DNA of 64,000 bases from positions 1 to 64,000 of the forward strand of contig DJWJ01000031.1 in assembly GCA_002440965.1 (NCBI GenBank), given 5' to 3'. The position numbers and the translations under genes were made by a program. The notes beneath the pieces are model-generated. The model was not told the origin of the DNA. It did no database searches and was given only the letters and a program-made list of their open reading frames with translations. This document shows, piece after piece, positions 7,674-15,483 of this stretch. The DNA comes from Candidatus Omnitrophica bacterium UBA6233 (GTDB taxonomy: Bacteria; Omnitrophota; Gorgyraeia; Gygaellales; Profunditerraquicolaceae). Within the stretch, counting starts at the first letter, position 1. Every line of letters starts with the position of its first letter.

Positions 7674-8228
7674 ATGGCATATCGAAGCGGAACATACGTT
7701 GCTTTTTATGCAGAAGGTAAAACTGAACCAGACGAAACAGATATGAAATACTATAATTTACTGCAAGCTTGGGATAAGAATAAGGCTTTTGATTTCTCTT
7801 TTGTTAATAGTCATGAAAAAGCTAGCGCCGTAAGAGATACGAGCAAAAAGATTACATTGGAAAATACCTTGAAAGAGCGGTTAAGAAACTCAAAAAATAT
7901 GATTTTAGTTATTGGTAAGACAACGAGGTTAGATAGGGACTGGGTTCCGATGGAGATAGAATATGCGGTAGAAAATTGTAAAATTACCATTATTGCAGCT
8001 TATCCAGGATACTTAAATATCCGGGCTCCTCAGCAACTTTCTTTGTTATGGCCTACTGCGCTTAAGGAACGAATCGAAAATAATACTGCTCATGTGATCC
8101 ACATTCCGTTTAGAGAGAAGCCGATTATTGATGCAATTTCGCAATTTGACTATAACAAATTCCCAAATGGTGGCGGGCTAGGGCATTATAATGATGATGC
8201 CTACAGGAGCTGGGGGTTGTTAACCTGA
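7674..8228 (+). CDS. Second ThsB-like TIR-domain protein
   Basis: This 184-residue protein is of the same type as the gene at 5913 but clearly diverged. It has TYVAFYAEG at the start, MKYYNLLQAWDKNKAFDFSF, MILVIGKTT in the central strand, and WVPMEIEYA (Trp90, Glu94) at the catalytic position. A 60-residue C-terminal extension is Gly/Asn-rich and unassigned. GGAGG lies 8 bases before the ATG, just outside the IS110 right end. Thoeris loci often carry several ThsB genes of different phage specificity. The paired ThsB-like genes fit that pattern, but no ThsA is seen. Confidence 0.72.
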   Translation: MAYRSGTYVAFYAEGKTEPDETDMKYYNLLQAWDKNKAFDFSFVNSHEKASAVRDTSKKITLENTLKERLRNSKNMILVIGKTTRLDRDWVPMEIEYAVENCKITIIAAYPGYLNIRAPQQLSLLWPTALKERIENNTAHVIHIPFREKPIIDAISQFDYNKFPNGGGLGHYNDDAYRSWGLLT

Positions 8229-8344
8229 GGACAGTAAAGTTAAGTAATATAGATTTACTGTCCCTAAGTTAGTTAATTATTAAGGCGGTATAAAATGGGT
8301 ACTGATGGCAAAAAATAGTTACTCTGATTCAAGAATTTCATAAG

Positions 8345-9220
8345 TTGCCCGAGCATGCTCTTTATAAGTCACTAACCGGTTTTAACATTTCTCACTATAT
8401 ATTTAATAAAAACTATTCAGAGCTTCTAAAAATTATAGAATTTATAACTAATAACCCAGAGTCTGAATGCTTAATGGACATACGAAATCGCGATCAATTA
8501 AATAAGATATTCGAGGAGGTAATTAGATTAATTCACAATTTTGTAGCATCAGCAATATCATTAGTTGATCACACAAGAAACATATATAAAAAATTATATA
8601 GTTCCAACGGGGAATTTCCTGATTATCAAGACCGGATTAATGTTGAGTTTGCTAGCGATCCGCTAGTTCAGTTTGTCCACTGTCTCCGCCAATATTGCCA
8701 GCATTATCGAGCACCGGATATTTCATTACAGGTTTCTTTTACCGGTGGAAAAATGAAAAAGACAGTAAATTTACTAAAAGAAGATTTAAGAATATTTGAC
8801 TCATGGAATGCAACTGCAATAAAGTATCTAGATTCAATTAAAGAGCGTGTAGATGTATATGAATTAATAACCATATATCATAAAAAAGTACTAGATTTTC
8901 ATGTTTGGTTTAACTCCAGGCAGAAAGAAATCCATAAAATAGAGTTTGATTTGTTAAGAAAAAAAGAAGAAGAGCTTTTAACGGCACAATTGGATCATTT
9001 TTTAGATACGGCTCTTTCTATCAAAGAAAAATCCAACAGTGGAGAAGTAGACATATTTTACGGTATTTTTAATTCCAGAGATTATAAGGAATTAAGCGGT
9101 ATGCCTATGAATGAACCAAAGCGATGTGCAAGAGCGATTGAATTAATCGAAATGCACCTTCCTGTTTCTGATAACATAAAAAAGAAAATAAATGCTTGGT
9201 ATAAAAAACAAAGCCAATAA
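8345..9220 (+). CDS. Uncharacterised helical protein; 5' end probably frameshifted
   Basis: This 291-residue frame is opened by TTG with no SD. A better start, ATG 8295 with SD AAGGCGGT, lies upstream in another frame. It runs MGTDGKK into a stop inside a run of six A (8310-8315). One extra A would join it in frame to IVTLIQEFHKLPEHAL and onward. So the gene is either frameshifted by one base, uses slippage, or carries an assembly error. The protein is rich in amphipathic helices with a Glu/Lys coiled-coil-like stretch near residues 195-220. No family is recognised. It sits between a ThsB-like TIR gene and a hydrolase, so a sensor or effector-partner role is possible. Confidence 0.5.
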   Translation: MPEHALYKSLTGFNISHYIFNKNYSELLKIIEFITNNPESECLMDIRNRDQLNKIFEEVIRLIHNFVASAISLVDHTRNIYKKLYSSNGEFPDYQDRINVEFASDPLVQFVHCLRQYCQHYRAPDISLQVSFTGGKMKKTVNLLKEDLRIFDSWNATAIKYLDSIKERVDVYELITIYHKKVLDFHVWFNSRQKEIHKIEFDLLRKKEEELLTAQLDHFLDTALSIKEKSNSGEVDIFYGIFNSRDYKELSGMPMNEPKRCARAIELIEMHLPVSDNIKKKINAWYKKQSQ

Positions 9221-9242
9221 AACTACAGGGAAGGAGAATACT

Positions 9243-9878
9243 ATGAGAGCTATTATTGCGATTCATGGAATCAGGAGCAATAAAAAGGATAATTGGATTT
9301 ACAGTTTTTGTGACTTTGCTAAGGCCGATCTTCGTTTTCAAGGAGATGTTGTCCTGCCTTATTATTACGGATTTTTACCTGCTATAGATAGTGTTAATGG
9401 ATTTGATCGACTTAGGTTTATTCGCGGATTTATGAAGTTTTTACGAGGTGTTAAAAGTGATTATCCACAAGCAGACCTTAATATTGTTGCGCATAGCTAT
9501 GGTACAGAAATAAGTTTTCAGGCCATAAAAAGAAGTGGGGAAGACAGTGTGAAAAAGGGGCCGATTTTGGTTAATAAGCTTATCCTAGCGGGTAGCATTG
9601 TTTCTGCTCATAGAGAGATTCCTTACGCTGATACACTTCGAGCAGGAAAGATTAAAGAAATGCATTGTTACTGTAGCTATGAAGATGAGGTTTGCCGATA
9701 TAATCCTTTCGGGCATTCAGGTTGCTTTGGATTCCTGAAGCACGTACATGATCCTGTTTGTTATCCAAAACCTTTTGATGATTTAAATATTTTTAATCAT
9801 CAGACAAATACTCTGGAGCATTGTGATTATTTTACAAAGCAATATGAACAAAAATGGCTTGATATCATTGCTAAATAG
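9243..9878 (+). CDS. Alpha/beta-hydrolase (esterase/lipase-like)
   Basis: A 211-residue protein from ATG 9243, preferred over an upstream in-frame ATG (9192, inside the previous gene) because GAAGGAG lies 6-12 bases before it. The fold is shown by AIIAIHGIRSNK (oxyanion loop) and NIVAHSYGTE, the nucleophile elbow with Ser in the A-H-S-Y-G form. A late His (NHQTNTLEHCDY) is a candidate triad member. Such hydrolases in defence loci may attack lipids or other esters. It follows the ThsB-like gene and the unknown helical gene with small gaps. The substrate is unknown. Confidence 0.75.
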   Translation: MRAIIAIHGIRSNKKDNWIYSFCDFAKADLRFQGDVVLPYYYGFLPAIDSVNGFDRLRFIRGFMKFLRGVKSDYPQADLNIVAHSYGTEISFQAIKRSGEDSVKKGPILVNKLILAGSIVSAHREIPYADTLRAGKIKEMHCYCSYEDEVCRYNPFGHSGCFGFLKHVHDPVCYPKPFDDLNIFNHQTNTLEHCDYFTKQYEQKWLDIIAK

Positions 9879-9922
9879 GAAAAAGGTGCCAATTCATTAC
9901 AATAACATAAAGGAGTTTAATA

Positions 9923-11221
9923 ATGCCTAAAAAGAAAGGGTTAGCAAAAGAAATATTGAAAAGTAATTTACGAAATAAAAAAGTATATTATTATGTTGAT
10001 TCCGAATCTGGCATTAAAATAAAAAGTAGGGAAGTTTTTAAAACTTCTTCAAAAACGATTCAGTTTCCCTTTTGGCCTAACGATGGAAAACCCAAGTATC
10101 CCTCGATAAGAAAAGTAATTTGTGAAGGTCTGCCTGAGCCTCTTCCTAGGGGTTTTTATAAATCTTATACAAAAGGGTATGGTTTTACAAGAGAGTTCAA
10201 CCCTATAATTTACTACTTAAATAACTCCTTTCCCCAAATAACAACAGTTATTGTATCGAAAAGTGCTAAAAGTCGCTTCGTTGATAATAGAAAAGTTATT
10301 TTTAATCTTAAGGATTTTGAGAATGCCATTCCTCAGGTAGCCTTTATGTTGGGCAATCATAGAGAACAAAAGGATTGTTTAGCAAATGACATTCTTTCAA
10401 AAATGTTTCCAGGAAAATTTACAGCTAAAGCTACAAAATATCAAAAAGGGCAATTAAATGCTTTTATCTCGCAGCATTCACTAAAACCAGACGAGCTCTC
10501 GAGTGAAGATGTCAAAAGTATTTCCTCTCTTTTTGCCTCGTTACCCTCAACTCATGAATTCATAAAAAAGAAAGGCATACTATCTACTAAAGAATCTGTC
10601 GACAGAATTTTTATTGAAGATATTCTGCAGAGATTTAATGATCTGTATTCCCAAAAAACAGAAAGTCAAACCCTGGAGAATAAATGGCAGGAATTTTTTA
10701 AAGATAATATTTTGTATTTTAACTTTGGATATGTTGATTTTTTTGAAAAAAGTAGAATACAGGGTGATATTTCTACTGAAATTCCCGATTTTACAATACT
10801 AAATATTTATGGATATTTAGATGTATTCGAAATAAAAACGCATTTGACAAAGCTTTTAAGTTTTGATTCCCAAAGAAAAAATTTCTATTGGACCTCAGAA
10901 GCAAGTAGGGCAATTTCACAAGCAGAAAATTACATAGATGCTATTACAAAAGAAGAGTTAAAAATATGCAAAAACATATTGGATGAATATAGCTATAATA
11001 TTAATGCAGTTCGTCCAAAAGTTTATATCATTGCAAGCTCAAGAGACAAGTTAGCTGGAAGCAAGACTTTAAAATACCAAGGTAAACTTAAGAGGAAACT
11101 AAATAATGATTTTAGGCGGTTAAATAATTCGCTGAAAAACATTACTTTTATTCTTTATGATGAACTATTAGAAGTATTTCAAAATACACTAAAAAGGTTG
11201 CAATTAAAGAATGCAGAATAA
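9923..11221 (+). CDS. sduA: Shedu anti-phage nuclease SduA (DUF4263)
   Basis: A 432-residue protein whose C-terminal third carries the Shedu nuclease core: ENKWQEFF (Glu252), EIPDF (Asp289), DVFEIK (Glu303, Lys305), then FYWTSEASRAISQAENYI with the typical Ala-x-Ser-Gln helix (Gln333). This is a PD-(D/E)XK nuclease used alone as the Shedu defence system. The N-terminal 240 residues are variable between Shedu proteins and probably sense phage. AAAGGAG lies 8-10 bases before the ATG. It is a stand-alone gene 44 bases after the hydrolase, ending in an AT-rich gap. Confidence 0.88.
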   Translation: MPKKKGLAKEILKSNLRNKKVYYYVDSESGIKIKSREVFKTSSKTIQFPFWPNDGKPKYPSIRKVICEGLPEPLPRGFYKSYTKGYGFTREFNPIIYYLNNSFPQITTVIVSKSAKSRFVDNRKVIFNLKDFENAIPQVAFMLGNHREQKDCLANDILSKMFPGKFTAKATKYQKGQLNAFISQHSLKPDELSSEDVKSISSLFASLPSTHEFIKKKGILSTKESVDRIFIEDILQRFNDLYSQKTESQTLENKWQEFFKDNILYFNFGYVDFFEKSRIQGDISTEIPDFTILNIYGYLDVFEIKTHLTKLLSFDSQRKNFYWTSEASRAISQAENYIDAITKEELKICKNILDEYSYNINAVRPKVYIIASSRDKLAGSKTLKYQGKLKRKLNNDFRRLNNSLKNITFILYDELLEVFQNTLKRLQLKNAE

Positions 11222-11326
11222 ACAATCATGATAATTTACTAGAATGGCATTGAAATAGAGCAATAAAACTGACATATTTCAATTGTAAGATATTCTCCGA
11301 AAAGAAGTAAAATGGGGAGGGAGCGA

Positions 11327-11470
11327 ATGAAGAAAGTCAGATATGTTTGTAAAAAATGTGGTCACAAGTTTGTAGCCGAAGTCTTTGAACTAGGAGAAGC
11401 AGAAGAAAAAAGATTGCCTACAAGACCAGTTCTATGTGAAAGATGCGGAGGACCCGTAGAGAGATGCTAA
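11327..11470 (+). CDS. Zinc-ribbon micro-protein
   Basis: A 47-residue protein. It has CKKCG near the N-terminus and CERCGG near the C-terminus, a classic two-CxxC zinc ribbon separated by about 25 residues rich in Glu. GGGGAGGGAG lies 5 bases before the ATG, a strong SD. It resembles small rubredoxin-like or regulator-type ribbons common in deep-branching bacteria. It may have no link to the flanking defence genes. Function unknown. Confidence 0.7.
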   Translation: MKKVRYVCKKCGHKFVAEVFELGEAEEKRLPTRPVLCERCGGPVERC

Positions 11471-11529
11471 ATTTATTTGATAAACTGCTACTCGTTGGCG
11501 TGGCTTGATTAGCAATAAGGTCTATTTTT

Positions 11530-11559
11530 ATTACATTTTTGTCTTAAAATATATATAAT
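11530..11559 (+). promoter_or_regulatory. Putative sigma-70 promoter for the gene at 11583
   Basis: A perfect -10 TATAAT at 11554-11559 has an 18-base spacer to a weak -35 ATTACA at 11530-11535. Its position, 2 bases before a TTG codon at 11562, argues that translation starts at ATG 11583 instead. Confidence 0.5.
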
Positions 11560-11582
11560 ATTTGTATGGACGGGAAAGATAT

Positions 11583-12473
11583 ATGAATCCAGAAATTATT
11601 TATACAAACTACAGAGATGAGGCGTTTGCAGAAAAATTTTCTGCAGATGCTTATTTTTCTTTCGTAGCAATGCCTTTAGCGGACCATTTTAGTTATCATC
11701 CAAAAGAGGTTTTACAAAAAGTTATTCAAGAAGCAGCAAATTCTGCAAACAGAGAGCGGACAGGAGAAATCAAACAATTTTTATCACCTGAGACTGCTTT
11801 GGAAATACCAGGAACAGCTAACGTTATTACAGAGGATATTGTTAAGAAGATTCTAAGTTCGCATTTTTTTATAGCTGATTTAACAGGAGGAAATGCGGGA
11901 GTTTTGATTGAAACCGGTATTGCAATGGCATTTAAATCAAATTCTCAGATTATTCTTGTTACTCAACATTCCTTGAATGAGTTGCACTTTGATATTAGAA
12001 ATAATCGAGTTATCTCTTACAATCCAAATGGGAACGTTGACGAAATTAAGAAAGCACTTTTATTTGCTGCTGGAAGTTTAGAAGAAGACCGGAAGAAATA
12101 TGTAACACAGGTTTCCAATGGGCTTACTATAGATGCAATTCGCACCGTTCATTTTTATGCTCAAATTTACCAGAATCCTCAGGTGGAAGCAGGTCAACCA
12201 GGTCTTTTCGGGAAATGGGATAAAGAAAGACGATTACAAGGCAATATACCGGAATTTTTTAAAGGAGATTATGGCGAGGATGCTATTCTAATGTTCCAGT
12301 TGACTATGCAAGAATTATTAAAGAAGCGCCTTTTTTGGACAGATTACAAAAGTCAGCTGGAGGGAGGTGTTGAACATCACGGCTGGGCAGCTCATTTAAC
12401 GCGACTTGGATGGTTGTTGGTCAAGAATCTTTGGCCTCACTATAAGTCTGATTATTGCCATCGTTTAAATTAA
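11583..12473 (+). CDS. Nucleoside 2-deoxyribosyltransferase-like protein
   Basis: A 296-residue protein. Residues 75-150 contain the Rossmann-like segment DIVKKILSSHFFIADLTG, GVLIETGIAMA (Glu110) and the strand SQIILVTQ, followed by HFDIRNNRVISY. This is the pattern of the NDT/SLOG-like superfamily, which hydrolyses or binds nucleosides and nucleotides. The C-terminal half is helical and unassigned. Proteins of this kind occur in defence loci, and here the gene could cleave or sense a nucleotide signal from the TIR enzymes. That link is conjecture. ATG 11583 is chosen because a TATAAT ends 3 bases before the alternative TTG at 11562. Confidence 0.6.
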   Translation: MNPEIIYTNYRDEAFAEKFSADAYFSFVAMPLADHFSYHPKEVLQKVIQEAANSANRERTGEIKQFLSPETALEIPGTANVITEDIVKKILSSHFFIADLTGGNAGVLIETGIAMAFKSNSQIILVTQHSLNELHFDIRNNRVISYNPNGNVDEIKKALLFAAGSLEEDRKKYVTQVSNGLTIDAIRTVHFYAQIYQNPQVEAGQPGLFGKWDKERRLQGNIPEFFKGDYGEDAILMFQLTMQELLKKRLFWTDYKSQLEGGVEHHGWAAHLTRLGWLLVKNLWPHYKSDYCHRLN

Positions 12474-12512
12474 AAAGAATAGCATTTAGAAACGCGCTAT
12501 TCTTTCTCCTTT
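12474..12512 (+). terminator. Rho-independent terminator
   Basis: A perfect 10-bp stem pairs AAAGAATAGC (12474-12483) with GCTATTCTTT (12496-12505), starting directly at the stop codon. It is followed by a T/C-rich run. It closes the transcription unit of the NDT-like gene. Confidence 0.75.
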
Positions 12513-12682
12513 TCTCAAAACTGTGCCATTTCCAAATACCCTGTATACAGAGAGTTTTTCTGCCGCGCCGTATTTCTGGGCGTCCTTACTGAGTTCACCT
12601 CTTATTGACTATTTTATGATTTCCAGATTTTCTAATTTTTTATAATAAATAATGTTGTAGAAGAGTTTTTCTGGAGTAAAAT

Positions 12683-12769
12683 ATGAAAAAGATGTGTTAC
12701 GTATTACCAACAGACAAGGTTAATCAGTTAGGAATAATGGAGTCATTTTTTTATTTCGACAACACTTGA
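12683..12769 (+). CDS. Possible 28-residue upstream ORF
   Basis: ATG 12683 has an SD-like TGGAG 7 bases before it. The 28-codon frame ends with TGA at 12767-12769, which overlaps a TTG (12766) in frame with the next gene. That layout suggests translational coupling. The peptide (MKKMCYVLPTDKVNQLGIME at its start) matches nothing I know. It could be a leader peptide or chance. Confidence 0.3.
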   Translation: MKKMCYVLPTDKVNQLGIMESFFYFDNT

Positions 12770-12774
12770 TAAAA

Positions 12775-13578
12775 ATGGAAGCCAATCAATTTACAGAATA
12801 TTTAAAATCACTTTCTGCAGAAATGCAGGTAACTAAGGATCGAATTCGTTTACTCATAGGTGATAGACATTGGCAAACAGACGGTGAACATAAGGAAGCC
12901 ATCTTGCGGAAAATGATTCGTTCAGTAATCCCGAGCAAATTAAGTATATGTAGAGGGTTTATGGTGAATCATTTACAAGATGGTACGGGACAAATTGATA
13001 TTCTTATTCTTGATCGTTTGAATAAACCCGTCTTGTTTCAGGATGATGAATTAGTTATTACAACACCTGATTGTGTTAGAGGAATAATTGAAGTTAAAAC
13101 TAGGATTAATAGTGCTACGGAACTTGACGAAATATTATTGAAGATGAGCGATTATCTAGAGTTTCAGAAAAAGTATTCCGATATTGCTGCTTTTGGTGGA
13201 CTATTTGTCTATGAAGATTCAGCGATATCTAATGAAGATGTATTAAAAGCTCTATATGAATCTGCCAAGAAGGATCAAGCGCGTGCGGTTAATTGGATGA
13301 GTATAGGATTAGATAGATTTTTTAGATTTTGGCCAAACGAATTGAACCCTGCTGCTAAGATAGGGGGAGATTCCTTCTGGCATTCTTATGAACTTAGAGA
13401 TTTGTCGCAAGCATATTTTATTAGTAATGTTATGTGGGATGTATCTAAGCAAGGTATAAATAGCCTATTTAGCGTGGAACGTGCAGACAAGGTTTGGTTT
13501 CCTTTACCCGAAGGAAAGGAATTCTATAAGAATGGTTCTATAGGCCTAAATAGCGGAATAGTTGATTTTAGTCATTAA
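12775..13578 (+). CDS. DUF6602-like PD-(D/E)XK nuclease
   Basis: A 267-residue protein (270 if TTG 12766 is used). The N-terminal half has HWQTDGEHKEAILRKMIR (Glu38), TGQIDILI (Asp75) and GIIEVKTR (Glu106, Lys108), an E...D...ExK nuclease core as in the DUF6602 family. The segment LFQDDELVITTPDCV between them is typical of that family. The C-terminal half is unassigned. It sits at the edge of the island next to a transposase, consistent with mobile defence cargo. No clear SD precedes either start; translation may be coupled to the 28-codon ORF before it. Confidence 0.65.
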   Translation: MEANQFTEYLKSLSAEMQVTKDRIRLLIGDRHWQTDGEHKEAILRKMIRSVIPSKLSICRGFMVNHLQDGTGQIDILILDRLNKPVLFQDDELVITTPDCVRGIIEVKTRINSATELDEILLKMSDYLEFQKKYSDIAAFGGLFVYEDSAISNEDVLKALYESAKKDQARAVNWMSIGLDRFFRFWPNELNPAAKIGGDSFWHSYELRDLSQAYFISNVMWDVSKQGINSLFSVERADKVWFPLPEGKEFYKNGSIGLNSGIVDFSH

Positions 13579-13633
13579 ATGGGCTCTGGCTTAATTTATC
13601 ATTGTTCCTACTGTGTAATATTTAGTTGGTAAA

Positions 13634-14695
13634 TTACTCCCAATAATAATGTTTTATCATCCCGCCTAGTCGAGATTGACATTTAATCCTGCCTTTAGTT
13701 TTCCCCGGACTATACCCTAAAGGTTCATTGTTTACACCCGAATGTGGCCTTTTAGTGTTGTAATGACCTACATACTCCCGAATCAGGTATTTTAAGTGCT
13801 CTTCCCCAAACACGAAAAAATGATCCAAGCACTCGCGCTTAATGGTTCCAACAAACCCTTCAGCATAAGGGTTAAGGTTAGGAGAACGATAAGGGATTCT
13901 TTTAACCTCGGCATTATGTGGTTTAAATAGTTCATCAAACTCTTTAGGAAATTTTGCGTCGCCGTCCCGGATAAGAAGCTTCTTAGTTCTATCCTTAAAG
14001 ATGAAAGAGAGGCTCTTTGTGGTATCGACTACCCATTTTTTATCTGGCTTTGTGGTAATCCCAGCTATATGTACCTTGCGAGTCCTGATATTAATAAAGA
14101 ATAGCACATGGAATATCTTTGGCCCCAAGGCAGTCCATACTGTCTTGGTGAAGAAATCACAGGCCCAGAGAGTTTCAAAGTGTCTTTTGATGAATGCGTC
14201 CCAGGAATCTTCCTTGCGTTTAGGAGATGGCTCAATGCCGTTTCTAAGCAGGATTAACTTTATGGCGCTCCGGGATAGCCTTGAGATATTGAGCTTCTTT
14301 AACTCAGCCAAGATCCTACCATAGCCCCATAGTTTATTCTCTTTGGCCATGCGGACAATGAGATCAACGATCTCCTGCATAGTTTTCCTGGGTCTGCCAC
14401 GTTTGAGCTGTTTACTAGTCACGCCTTCTGCTGCCCATCTGCGGAAAGTAGAGTAACTTACTATAGATATAATACTTTTGATCTGTCCGCGCAAAGGCAG
14501 GCCATATTTGATGAGCCTACGTTTTTCAGATGTAGTAGTGGTAATCCTTTTAGGTAGCTTAGAGCGCAGGATTTCGTTTTCAACTTTCATGTATTCAATT
14601 TGGCGGATAAGATTAGAATGTGTCATCTTCCCCAAGAGTCCCAAAAACTCTTGGAAAAGGGTGCCGTTTATGGTATAAGATTTAGTGAAGTCCAT
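13634..14695 (-). CDS. DDE transposase / integrase-core protein
   Basis: A 353-residue protein on the minus strand. The N-terminal 110 residues are basic with HTH-like segments (YSTFRRWAAEG, KRGRPRKT). The integrase core follows with Asp180 (WACDFF), Asp244 (LIRDGD) and Glu279 (NPYAEGFVGTIKRE), giving a DD(34)E spacing. YNTKRPHSG near the end is typical of rve-type transposases of the IS3/IS481 kind. The frame is intact. No convincing terminal inverted repeats were found at either side, so element ends are not called. It separates the defence island from the housekeeping block. Confidence 0.88.
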   Translation of the reverse strand: MDFTKSYTINGTLFQEFLGLLGKMTHSNLIRQIEYMKVENEILRSKLPKRITTTTSEKRRLIKYGLPLRGQIKSIISIVSYSTFRRWAAEGVTSKQLKRGRPRKTMQEIVDLIVRMAKENKLWGYGRILAELKKLNISRLSRSAIKLILLRNGIEPSPKRKEDSWDAFIKRHFETLWACDFFTKTVWTALGPKIFHVLFFINIRTRKVHIAGITTKPDKKWVVDTTKSLSFIFKDRTKKLLIRDGDAKFPKEFDELFKPHNAEVKRIPYRSPNLNPYAEGFVGTIKRECLDHFFVFGEEHLKYLIREYVGHYNTKRPHSGVNNEPLGYSPGKTKGRIKCQSRLGGMIKHYYWE

Positions 14696-14912
14696 TGGTT
14701 TTCTCCTTTGAAAAGTTAATGGATGAAATTAGTAATTAACCTTATGTTTTGCTACCGGTTAGGACATAGTTTCACTCGTTATTTGACAGGTCTCATAATT
14801 TCTGTACCCCGCTGGGAGCAAAAAGCCATAAAATCGCCAAATTCCCTTCAAAAATTCTCACTTTTTTAGGGCTGATTTTTGGTGGTTTCTTGGCGTTTAG
14901 TTTGGCATTTAG

Positions 14913-15266
14913 TTAAGGCGCGGGGCCAATGAAGCCCAGGTGCTTTAGAGAGCTAAGAACCATATTTAAGTGCTCTTTTAAATCAGCAAGTGATATGTCT
15001 CTAACACCAATGTCCGGACAAATAAGGGTGGACAAACCTATCTCCTAATAAATCAAAGAGTTAGGGAAATTAGAGACAAAAATAACCGGACAAATAAGAC
15101 ATTTTTTGCGAGGGAAAACCTCTCTAAAGACGAAATTTCCCTTCTTATTGGCCATAAATCCGATATAATACATACTAGCAATAGTGAGAGGTTCCACCTC
15201 GGCAAACCGGAGTGGGACCCCAATTTCTATTTCCTCGGTTCTCGACGATGGAGTCATTCCCAACAA
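14913..15266 (-). pseudogene. Decayed ORF with in-frame amber stop
   Basis: From ATG at 15266 the minus strand reads 73 codons to TAG at 15047-15045. It then stays open in the same frame for another 43 codons to TAA at 15915-equivalent position 14915-14913. The second part (DISLADLKEHLNMVLSSLKH onward) looks like a real amphipathic helix ending GFIGPAP. The first part contains KKGNFVFREVFPRKK. No family is recognised. It could be a dead gene, a stop-readthrough gene or coincidence. Confidence 0.35.
15014..15098. repeat. CCGGACAAATAAG direct repeats
   Basis: The 13-mer CCGGACAAATAAG occurs at 15014-15026 and again at 15086-15098. Its core is inverted as TTTGTCCGG at 15389-15397. The copies may be remnants of a mobile-element end or a binding site upstream of the csp gene. 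Confidence 0.55.
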
Positions 15267-15281
15267 TTTTATTTATTCTTG

Positions 15282-15309
15282 TTGACTTATTGCAAAAATG
15301 TGCTACCAT
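15282..15309 (+). promoter_or_regulatory. Promoter of the cold-shock gene leader
   Basis: TTGACT at 15282-15287 and TACCAT at 15304-15309 are separated by 16 bases, with an extended -10 (TGC just before TACCAT). Initiation near 15316 would give a leader of about 165 bases before the cold-shock ATG, similar in length to known cspA leaders. Confidence 0.6.
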
Positions 15310-15339
15310 AGTTTTGTAGTAAAGATTAGAAGTCTTAGG

Positions 15340-15375
15340 CCGTGAGGATTAGGAAACTAACCTTGCGGTTTTTTT
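15340..15375 (+). terminator. Leader hairpin with GNRA loop and T-run (attenuator or sRNA end)
   Basis: CCGTGAGG-TTAG pairs with CTAA-CCTTGCGG around a GAAA tetraloop (stem 15340-15368, one bulged A, two G-T pairs), followed by seven T. It lies between the promoter and the cold-shock SD. It may therefore attenuate that gene, or end a short RNA of about 60 nucleotides. Confidence 0.6.
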
Positions 15376-15483
15376 ATCGCTGTCATTGTTTGTCCGGTTA
15401 GAGTTAGTAGAATCTATCAGATGAAAGTGAGGCGGATTTCTGAAAGATTTTACTATAATTATAAGAAAAGGAGGTAACAAGCA

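Larger units (their letters stand above)
14696..15483. other. 788-base intergenic region with decayed ORF and csp leader
   Basis: This gap holds, from left to right: an AT-rich stretch after the transposase with no feature seen (14,696-14,910); a minus-strand reading frame broken by one TAG (14,913-15,266); three copies of a CCGGACAAA motif; and a plus-strand promoter with hairpin leader before the cold-shock gene. The listed sub-features give details. Confidence 0.6.

Noticed and set aside
7674..12473. A complete Thoeris system
   Set aside because: Two ThsB-like proteins are present, but no protein with a SIR2 or SLOG-type ThsA layout was found; the NDT-like protein only loosely resembles SLOG.
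13580..14800. Terminal inverted repeats of the DDE transposase element
   Set aside because: Only weak partial matches (for example TGTTCCTA on the left and TGTCCTAA on the right, reverse strand) were found, too short and imperfect to set element ends.
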